This document shows positions 56,191 through 64,000 of a stretch of DNA of 64,000 nt, in pieces. A model generated the notes under the pieces. It searched no databases, had not been told where the DNA came from, and worked only from the letters and a program-made list of their open reading frames with translations. The stretch comes from Rana temporaria (taxonomy: Eukaryota; Chordata; Amphibia; Anura; Ranidae). The translations under genes and the position numbers were made by a program. Within the stretch, counting starts at the first letter, position 1, and the number at the start of each line of letters is the position of its first letter. Where the stretch lies: contig NC_053494.1 of NCBI RefSeq assembly GCF_905171775.1, positions 199,267,044 to 199,331,043 on the forward strand, in the 5' to 3' direction.

Positions 56191-56744
56191 TGAGGCTAGA
56201 GTACATGTCATGTAAACTCATTTTAATACCAGACTCTATACCTAGTCAAACGTTTCTGGGTTCCCTTCCTTTTAGTTGTTCTTGCAGTAATACTTGTTGG
56301 ACTTTTTACTAGGGCCGGGCGTGTAGCCTAGTATATCAGATGGAACCAGAAGATACTTATAGGCAGGGGTCAACCTACCTGCCCACGAGGCTCAGTCATT
56401 TCGTCCATTTGGTCTGGAAGTTTTATTTAAAGCAGAACTAATACTCCCCTAGAATCCAGCAAAGTCCCCAGAACTCACTTCCGGCTGCAGACCTCTTTGG
56501 GTGGGCGGCTTCTGGGTCTCGAGCACCAGCCGCTGTCATTGGCCGGCCCGAGATGACGTCGCTCCATCAGATTGGGCATTACCAAATTTGTGCAGTGAGC
56601 TATTGAGCAGCTCACTATACAGGAGCAAACAGGCAGGTAAGTAGCTTTAATGCAGATGAGACAAAGCAGCATGTTTCTTCTGCATTAAAAATGCTGCCTG
56701 TTTGCGCCTTTTTCATTGTGGAGCCTAAAGTTTCACTTTAACTC
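56191..56744. other. Downstream of DARS1, nothing recognised
   Basis: No gene or clear repeat. Confidence 0.5.
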
Positions 56745-57210
56745 TTAAAGGGGTGGTTCCCCCTAAAACAAATTTCTAACAATACATTCGTAAGACCCGT
56801 TACACTGCGGGTAGGCTGGCTTTTGTTTTGTTTTTTTAGTACATACCTCGATATCTGCGTTTCGTCCCTTGGCGGTGGGAGTTCCTAGTTGATTGACGTT
56901 CCTCCGACGGGCACATACGTGACGTCACGACTTTCCGAAAGAAGCCGAACGTCGCTGCGCAGGCGCCGTATAGAGCCGACTCTATACGGCGCCTGCGCAA
57001 TGACGTTCGGCTTCTGTCGGAAAGTCGTGACGCGCAGTATGCGCCCGTCGGAGGAACGTCAATCAACTAGGAACGCCCACCGCCAAGGGACGAAACGCCG
57101 ATATCGAGGTATGTACTAAAAAAACAAAACAAAAGCCAGCCTACCCGCAGTGTAACGGGTCTTACGAATGTATTGTTAGAAATTTGTTTTAGGGGGAACC
57201 ACCCCTTTAA
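56745..57210. mobile_element. 466-bp almost perfect snap-back MITE
   Basis: TTAAAGGGGTGGTTCCCCC and complement, TTAA at both ends. Arms of about 230 bp meet near TATAGAGCCGACTCTATA (56971). Few mismatches, so probably a young insertion. Confidence 0.85.
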
Positions 57211-57290
57211 CTTACTTGAAACATGTTCAAATAACTTCCTGTCCAGGATGGAGTTATGAGTCCTGCATCGTTATTGCCACAGGTGTAAAG

Positions 57291-57399
57291 TAGGGGTGTA
57301 ACGGATCAAAAAACTCACGGATCGGATCGATCCTCGGATCAGGAGTCACGGATCGGATCATTTTCGGATCAGCGCAAAAAAAAAAAATGTGTGTGTGTG

Positions 57400-57468
<69 letters not shown>

Positions 57469-57572
57469 TACATTTCACGGGTGGATTAAAGAGGAAGCAG
57501 GTGAGGCTCTTTGGGACTTGTTAAAAGTACAATCTTGATGTTTTTACAGCTCTCTCTATATATATATATATG

Positions 57573-57620
<48 letters not shown>

Positions 57621-58008
57621 ATTATATATAGCTGTAAAAACATCAAGATTGTACTTTTAACAAGTCCCAAAGAGCCTCACCTGCTTCCTCTTTAATCCAC
57701 CCGTGAAATGTGCTCTCCCCCCCCCCCCCCCCCCTCCTCCTCTCACACTAGTGCTTCTCTGCTACTATTCCCTCTCCATGTCTGCTTGCCAGAGCCCAGT
57801 GCACAGCGTGACACGCCTCCCCGGGGAGGCGTGTCACGCTGGGCTCTGGCAAGCAGACTGGGTGGAGCAAGATCGCTCCGGAGCTAGGCCGAAGCCGGGG
57901 ACTTTCCTAGGCCTAGGCTCCGGAGCGCTCCGCGGATCGCGGGGTGTGCCGATCCGAACGGGGTGGCCCGTTCGGATCACGGATCGGTGACGATCCGTTA
58001 CACCCCTA
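57291..58008. mobile_element. 718-bp hAT element with perfect 8-bp duplication
   Basis: Ends TAGGGGTGTAACGGATC and GATCCGTTACACCCCTA. GTGTAAAG is duplicated at 57283-57290 and 58009-58016. No transposase. Interior: GGATCGGATC words, a (GT)(AT)(AC) tract at 57388-57472, a palindrome at 57481-57708 centred on TA repeats, and a poly(C) run at 57717-57734. Confidence 0.92.
57481..57708. repeat. Palindrome with TA-rich loop inside the hAT
   Basis: GTGGATTAAAGAGGAAGCAG and CTGCTTCCTCTTTAATCCAC are the arm ends. The arms are about 75 bp and the loop is made of AT repeats. Confidence 0.85.
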
Positions 58009-58030
58009 GTGTAAAGTAAGTTAAATACTT

Positions 58031-58768
58031 TGGGCCAGATCCACAAAGAACTTACGGCGGCGTATCTATTGATACGCCGCGTAAGTTCTACGATGCGCCG
58101 TCGTATCTTTGTTTTGTATCCACAAAACAAAGATACGACTGAATGTGGGCTAGATCCGACTGACGTACGTCTTAGTACGCTGTCGGATCTTAGGTGCATA
58201 TTTACGCTGTCCGCTAGGTGGCGCTTCCGTTGATTTCCGCGTAGAGTATGCAAATTAGCTAGATACGCCGATTCTCAAATGTATGTCCGCTCGGCGCATT
58301 TTTTTACGTCGTTTACGTAAGGCTTTTTTCGGCGTAACGTTACCCCTGCCTCTATGAGGTGTACGCAATGTTAGGTATGGACGTCGGGACAGTGTCGAAT
58401 TTTCTGCCGTTTGCGTAAATCGTTCGCGAAAAGGTCTTTGCGTAAGTTACGTTCACGTTGAAAGCATTGACTATTTGCCACGTGATTTCGCGCATGCGCA
58501 CTGGGATACGTCCACGGACGGCGCATGCGCCGTTCGTAAAAAAGCGTCAATTACGTGGGGTCATACCAGATTACCATACAACACGCCCACTCCAAGCCTA
58601 CTTTGAATTACGCGGGCTTACGCCGGCAGATTTACGTTACGCCGGCGCACATATGGGAGCAAGTGCTTTGTGGATACCCTACGAGCCACTCTGAGTTACG
58701 GCGGCGTAGCGAATATGAGATGCGCTACGCCCGCCTAAGTATACGCCCGTTTTTGTGGATCTGGCCCA
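58031..58768. mobile_element. ~740-bp MITE, family copy 5 (diverged termini)
   Basis: TGGGCCAGATCCACAAAG and CTTTGTGGATCTGGCCCA-type ends (right end reads TTTTGTGGATCTGGCCCA). The interior GGCGCATGCGCCGTTCGTAA, TTACGTTCACGT and TTTACGTAAGGC are shared with the GATTCAG-terminus copies. Confidence 0.75.
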
Positions 58769-59566
58769 TTATCTAGATCACAGGGAGGACATCATCAAAC
58801 CTCAGCACTGGGATGTGGTGAACCTATCCTGAGATACCAGTTTGAGAAGCTTGGATAACACCTTGGATGTCTGTCTAGGCTTCCTGTAACTCCAGCTGAT
58901 ACTCTTAGGGGAGCTCTGATTATGAGAATAGACTGTGGGATGGATTTTGTTAGCTCGTGGCCTCTTGTTCTTTTGATAGAAGAGAAGTTCTTAGATTGTC
59001 CTTTATTAAACAAGCATGTTTGGTGTCCTACAAGCATGCATTTTAACAGGCGCTTTAGCAAAGGAGTCTCCAGGATTTGGAGCATTTTATGACTCCTGCC
59101 TAAACTCTGCGGGAAACTAAACAGTTAGCAGACAGTTCTAGAATAGCAAATCAGACCTAAAACAAGTACGGTGTTTTGTATGCAGATAATGACTCTCAGT
59201 ATTGTGCGATTTTAACATGACTTCAGAATAAGAGACCCTACTGTTTTGTAACTAATAAAGAGGTGAGAAATTCAAAATCACTGTATTTAAATAGCAAGTG
59301 AATTCTACTAAAGAAAATAAAATATTTGACTAATTCTATGTACACGTTGCTTTTCATTATGGGATCTTTATGGTAAAAACAAGTTTGTGTCTTTTGATGG
59401 GTATTTGGTTAAATGAGAATCCTACTGCTTCATAAACCATTATCGCTTATATGTACTCATTGAGTATATGTAGACCATTTCATAAGTATATGTAGACCAT
59501 TTCATAATGTATGAATGGGCAGTTTTTTTTTTTTAATTTTGGATAGATTAGGGAATGGTCAAAGTG
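58769..59566. other. Downstream DNA, nothing recognised
   Basis: AT-rich, with two AATAAA hexamers (59254, 59316) and a short direct repeat ATATGTAGACCATTTCATAA at 59466-59506. No gene. Confidence 0.5.
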
Positions 59567-60050
59567 TTACTAAACCCAGGACCCCGCATTTAATATATCT
59601 GGCAGAACACGGAATTGCAATTATTTTAGTAGAAATAAACAGCTAAATACCTTTTCTCATCAGCAGTATATAGCAGTCTTGTGATTTCTATCAGTGTCTG
59701 ATTAAAGCTTGTAGGAGGAGTTTTTATTCTCCCCTGATTGTCCTATGAGGCTGTCCTCTGGACAATGCTGATTGACCCTCTGGACCTGATCGGACAGCCC
59801 ATATGAAAGGGGCCTTAATTTACACCTAGTGTTACTAAAACCTGGACCCGCCATTCACTATATCTGGTATCCCACAGAAATGCAATTATTTTACTAACTA
59901 TAAACTGCTAAATACCTTTTCTCATCAGCAGTGTATAGCAGTATTGTGACTTCTATTGGTTTCTGGTTAAAGCTTGTAGGAGGAGTTTACATTCTCCTCT
60001 GACTGTCCATTGAGGCTGCATGACCCCTGATCCTCATTTTGGACAGTGCC
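59567..60050. repeat. Two tandem copies of a ~261-bp sequence
   Basis: GTGTTACTAAACCCAGGACC at 59568 and GTGTTACTAAAACCTGGACC at 59829 start similar copies, with CTAAATACCTTTTCTCATCA and AAAGCTTGTAGGAGGAGTTT in both. Divergence is moderate. Confidence 0.75.
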
Positions 60051-60284
60051 GATTTGGCCCTGTGCTGATCACATGCGCTCTCCCAAGAAAAAAAAATCTC
60101 TCCAGCAATACAAACAAACAAGCAAGCTGAGCATATGCAGAGTGCCTCCTAGGGCTCTGTACTATCAGGAGATGGATTGGGGACAGTAAAAGAAGAGGAG
60201 GCTCATAAAAGACATGATAAAACAGCATTTTTACACAATGCAGAGGATTAACCCCTTGGGTTCCACAGTGAGTATAAATTGTCC

Positions 60285-60714
60285 TTGAGTGGCCCAGCCA
60301 GAGCCCAGACTTGAACCCGATTGAACATCGCTGGAGAGATCTGAAAATAGCTGAGCACCGATGCACCCCATCCAACCTGATGGAGCTGGAGAGGTCCTGC
60401 AAGGAAGAATGCGAGAAACTGCCGAAAAATAGGTGTGCCAAGCTTGTAGCATCACACTCAAAAGGACTGGAGGCTGTAATTGGTGCCACATTTAATAAAT
60501 TTGCAAAGATTTCAAACAAACTTCTTGCACGTTGTCATTATGGGGTATTGTTTGTCGAATTTTGAGGAAAATAATGAGCAGAGACTGCGAGCCAGGCCTT
60601 CTTGTCAAACATCAGTGCCTGACCTCACAAATGCTCTTCTGGAAAAATGATCAAACATTCCCATAGACACACTCCTAAACCTTGTGGACAGCCTTCCCAG
60701 AAGAGTGGGATGCC
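60285..60714 (+). pseudogene. Tc1/mariner transposase, C-terminal fragment
   Basis: The frame reads SPDLNPIEHRWRDLK, the region holding the last acidic residues of the Tc1 DDE catalytic triad, then CAKLVASHSKGLEAVIGA near the usual C terminus. The N-terminal DNA-binding and most catalytic parts are absent. After the coding end, GGAAAAATGATCAAACATTC CCATAGACAC is a Tc1 3' region, possibly of a second copy. The matching end, GGTGTCCCAATACTTTTGG, appears at 62869 beyond a large TTAA insertion. Transposition activity is excluded by the truncation. Confidence 0.85.
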
Positions 60715-61385
60715 ATTAACCACTTGCTGCCCGCCCACTGTCAAATGACGGCGGGATGGTGTGGCTCTTGTTCTGGGTGGACGTCCTATGACGGCTTCCC
60801 AGAACGACCGCTCTTGCGCACCCCCGGGGGAGCGCAGCGAGGTGGCAGCGACGTGTTGCTAGGACATGGCATGACCCCAATCTCTGTAAAGAGCCACGGC
60901 TCTTGAACCACATGTGATCGGCTGTGTCGCATGTAAACACGGAGATGCCGTTAATCAGCGCTCCTCGCCTCACACTGAGAGTGTGAGGAGAGGAGAGCCG
61001 ATCAGCGGCATCTACTCACAGCCAGGAGACATGTAGGTATGTAATCGGGGCACTGATCATCAGTGTCCTAATTACAATTAAGTGCCCAGCACTGCCAGCA
61101 ATCAGTGGCCATTTGTGATGCCAGTCAGTGCTGCCTATCTGTGACATCTATCAGTGACATCTATATTCGAGCCTCATCAGTGCAGCCTATAAGTGCCCAT
61201 CAATGCCACCTCATCAGTGAAGGAGAAAAATTATTTATAGTGTAAGGTGAAGAAATCAGATATGGCAATTTATAGGCGCTCGTGAGTTAACATCTCTCCC
61301 ACCTTTTTCTATACAGCTTGGCTCCCTGATCTGGGATTTTTCTACCCCCCCCTGCCCTCATGGGAGCAATATTTCTTGTCGGCAG

Positions 61386-61887
61386 TTAGGCTGCATTCAC
61401 ACCTGAGCGTTTTGTCGCCTGAAGCGCGACGCTCAAAAACGCCAGAGGGGAAGAAATACATTATTCCCTATGGAGATGGTTCACATCTCCACGCCTGACG
61501 CCGAACGACTGAATCTCAAACAAGTTCCCGACCCTTTTTTGTCGCACGTATCGGGCGGTTTGGTCATTTTTAAGAGTTTCCATTTCCCATAGAAAGTAAT
61601 GGAAACGCTCGATTCAAGCGACTAGCGCGACAACGAGCGTTTGCTACGGGCGTTTTGTCGCTTTAATCAATAGAACATTTCACCCAGGCAGAAGATTAAA
61701 AAAATCTACCAACATAGCAACAAGTGATGAAAAGATGATCATTTTTCCTATTGGCTAAAATAAAAAACGTCGAAGTACAAAAACGTCGGACGAAGCTGTA
61801 TGCAAACGCGCAAATAAGCATGAACGCCGGAAAAAAACGCCCGAAAAACGACCAAACGACCGACGCTCAGGTGTGAATGCAGCCTAA
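61386..61887. mobile_element. Palindromic MITE, TTAGGCTGCATTCACACCTG termini
   Basis: The left terminus is exactly complemented by CAGGTGTGAATGCAGCCTAA at the right. Subterminal AGCGTTTTGTCG and CGACCGACGCT differ. Confidence 0.8.
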
Positions 61888-61941
61888 GGGAGTCGATTCA
61901 GCTGTGTATATTTATCATGCACTCTAGCTGATTCATATCCT

Positions 61942-62218
61942 TTAGGCTGCATTCACATTTATGCGACAGCGGCGTACGCGGCGTATTTTGCCGCGAGTGT
62001 GTATCTTTTTTTTTTTTTTTTTTTTTAAGATTCTTCCCATTGCTGTCAATGAGCGAACGCCAATGTCGCCTGAAAAAAAGGGTCCGGAACTTTTTTTCAG
62101 GTGACAGGAGTTCGGCGTCTATGAGATGTGAACCATCTCCATAGACAGCAATGGGAATTCTCCCCTCCAGCGGCAGAAGCGTCCGGCGTTTTGTCACATA
62201 GATGTGAATGGAGCCTAA
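61942..62218. mobile_element. Second TTAGGCTGCATTCACA palindromic element
   Basis: Ends TTTAGGCTGCATTCACATTTA and AGATGTGAATGGAGCCTAA. A poly(T) run is at 62007-62026. AACCATCTCCATAGACAGCA is typical of the group. Confidence 0.7.
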
Positions 62219-62239
62219 TATACAATCGTAAACCTTCCA

Positions 62240-62640
62240 AGGATCTATCTATGAACTTTCTATATAAATTCTCTTCCTCCAGCGACCACATAGGATAATC
62301 CTCAACTGGTGGGGCGTCTTGAATTTGCATGGGACGTATCATTTTCTATTCTCGAATTAAGTCTTTCACACAGTTCTTGGCAGAATCTCCTGAAGAAGCT
62401 TCGAAAAAGCGAAACATGTTGAGTGTCGTTGTCTGTGCACATACCTGCTTTTGGAACTGCTAATTTTTGATATGAGTGGATTACTTTCCTCATGTTTTTT
62501 ATCTTTGGAATAAATTAGCTAAATTTTACTTATTTTCTGTATTTGTGTCTTTAAACTCTTGTTATCTGAACACCCATAAAGTCCCAAGTTTGTTACCCCT
62601 TCTTCCCTACCTATTGTTCTGAGAGAAATTATTTACAACA
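62240..62640 (+). mobile_element. Penelope pseudo-LTR-like fragment
   Basis: A hammerhead-like motif is followed ~85 bp later by TTTGGAATAAATTAGC, the same order as in the pseudo-LTR at 36674-37317. No RT coding. Confidence 0.45.
62387..62423 (+). ncRNA. Hammerhead-ribozyme-like motif
   Basis: CTC, CTGAAGA, one extra A, stem II GCTT/AAGC with CGAAA loop, GAAA, CATGTT, GAG. Core bases are intact. Stem I is only 3 bp (CTC/GAG). Confidence 0.5.
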
Positions 62641-62854
62641 TTTACTGACAGAAACTAAGAAAAACTTTTCCCAAAAAAAAAAAAAAAACAGAAGTGATTA
62701 AATGGCACCAAAAGAAAGCTCTATTTGTGTGAAGATAATGATAACAATTTCACATGGTTACAGTGTGGCGTGATCACGCAATTGTCATTCAAAGTGTGGA
62801 AAAAATGGCCTGGGCAGGAAGGGGGATGTAAGTGCCTGGTATTGAGGTGGTTAA

Positions 62855-62893
62855 AGTGAGTGGTGGCGCAGGTGTCCCAATACTTTTGGTAAC
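62855..62893 (+). mobile_element. Tc1-like terminal repeat, detached 3' end
   Basis: GGTGTCCCAATACTTTTGGT is the complement of the Tc1 end at 49349-49368. It belongs to the Tc1 copy whose body lies before 60714. Confidence 0.75.
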
Positions 62894-64000
62894 TACTTGC
62901 CGACCGCGCACCGTCATAATACGGCGGCAGGTCGGCTCTCCCAGGCGAGAGCCCGTAGCTATACGTCCTGCGCGTGAACGGCGATGGGGCGCGCGCGCGC
63001 GCCCCCCCGCCGTTCCCGATGATCAGATTCGTTTCAGAACTGATCAATCACCAGGTCCAGGCCAATAAAATCTGGCCTGGACCTGGTGATCACCTCCACC
63101 AATGGTTGTCTTCCCCTGGCAATGTTTTGTAAACATTGGCAGGGGAAGTCATGCTCTCTCCCTCTTGTCGGTCTTTCCGTTCCAGACCGAGAGGGAGAGA
63201 GCATCTGAAACGTGAGTTGCACAACACTACTCTAACACCAGGTCACATAGGCACACATTTAACCCCCTGATCACCCCCTGATCACCCCCCAAATTAACCC
63301 ATTCACTGCCTGTCACTGTGTCACCCAGTACAGCAATCAGATTTTTTTTTGATCGCTGTACTAGTGTCATTAGTGACAAAAATAAGTGTTTAGGTAATCA
63401 GTCTTAGGCCATAAAAAGTCTAGGGACCCCCCCTAACCCCCCCCAATAAAGGTTTAACCCCTTCATTACCCCCTGTCACCAGTGATCACAGTATAAGTGT
63501 CACAGGTGACGCAGTTTAGTTTGTTTATTTTCTATAGCATCAGGGCACCCGCCATATTTTTTGAAATAAAGTTTTAACCCCCTGATCGCCCGGCGTGTGA
63601 TAAAAGTTTGGTTTTAGCGCCAGATAGGGTCTGCGTCGCCCCAGGCAGCGTCAGATTAGTGCCAGTAGCGCTAACACCCACGCACGCACCATACGCCTCC
63701 CTTTAGTGGTATAGTATCTGATCGGATCGATACCTGATCTGATCAGATCTATACTAGCGTCCCCTGCAGTTTAGGGTTCCCAAAAACGCATTGTTAGCGG
63801 GATCAGCCCAGATACCTGCTAGCACCTGCGTTTAGCCCCTTCGCCCAGCCCAACCCACCGAAGTGCAGTATCGATCGATCGATCACTGACACAAAACACA
63901 AAAACACATAACTGCAGCGTTCGCAGAGTCAGGCCTGATCTCTGCGATCGCTAACAGTTTTTTTGGTAGCGCTTGACTCAGTCGCTAACAGGTCAGGTGC
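62888..64000 (+). mobile_element. Left part of a long repeat element running off the window
   Basis: It starts near AACTACTTGCCGACCGCGCA. It carries stacked hairpins: 63046-63091 (ATCACCAGGTCCAGGCC arms) and 63145-63205 (GCTCTCTCCCTC arms). Then come CCCCTGATCACC tandem words (63266-63290), TAACCCC-rich sequence and GATCGATCGATC near 63870. No coding sequence inside the window. The hairpin-rich style resembles 1-1053. Family not determined. Confidence 0.4.

Larger units (their letters stand above)
60716..62854. mobile_element. TTAA element inside Tc1, itself interrupted
   Basis: TTAACCACTTGCTGCCCGCC at the left, GTATTGAGGTGGTTAA at the right, TTAA at both ends. GTGCCACC-type words near 61140-61215 and the right part from about 62660 (AAATGGCACCAAAAGAAAGC) match 47602-48604. 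Between about 61240 and 62640 lie later insertions. Confidence 0.6.

Noticed and set aside
56191..64000. A second host gene after DARS1
   Set aside because: Only the Tc1 transposase fragment has recognisable coding similarity. No exon-like conserved segments were seen.

Overview
The window looks like nuclear DNA of an amphibian, most likely a frog. It carries the 3' half of one vertebrate housekeeping gene on the + strand, DARS1 (cytosolic aspartyl-tRNA synthetase), with nine exons spread over about 45 kb. Nearly everything else is transposon-derived. Short snap-back elements with TTAA target sites of the T2/Kolobok type known from Xenopus, other TTAA-bounded elements, Tc1, hAT, CR1, a DIRS-type and a Penelope-like retroelement occur together. 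That mixture, with the vertebrate DARS1 protein, points to an anuran; the species cannot be named from sequence alone. Layout: 1-11356 is intron upstream of the first visible exon and is filled with miniature elements, microsatellites and a composite hAT. Positions 11357-33886 hold six DARS1 exons separated by repeats, including a 53-bp minisatellite (about 16-17.9 kb), a 24-bp minisatellite with higher-order structure inside a hAT-like element (about 18.8-20.1 kb) and a 1.1-kb palindrome (about 31.1-32.2 kb). Positions 34130-46840 are a DIRS-type tyrosine-recombinase retrotransposon with gag, RT/RNase H and recombinase, inverted terminal repeats and an internal complementary region. Its gag gene was split by a 6.65-kb Penelope-like element (36260-42911) with two open reading frames, pseudo-LTRs and a 14-bp target duplication. 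Positions 49153-55984 hold the last three exons and stop codon. The last 8 kb is 3' UTR/downstream DNA with palindromic elements, a hAT with a perfect 8-bp duplication, and a Tc1 copy split by a TTAA element that is itself split by other insertions. DARS1 function: the exons encode about residues 189-501 of the class II catalytic domain (motifs 1, 2 and 3), all with GT-AG introns in matching phase, so the host gene looks intact. The mobile elements share its introns but no evident function with it. The most interesting signals are a hammerhead-ribozyme-like motif found in the Penelope pseudo-LTRs and in at least three other dispersed fragments, the Penelope-in-DIRS nest, and several long near-perfect inverted repeats inside DARS1 introns.
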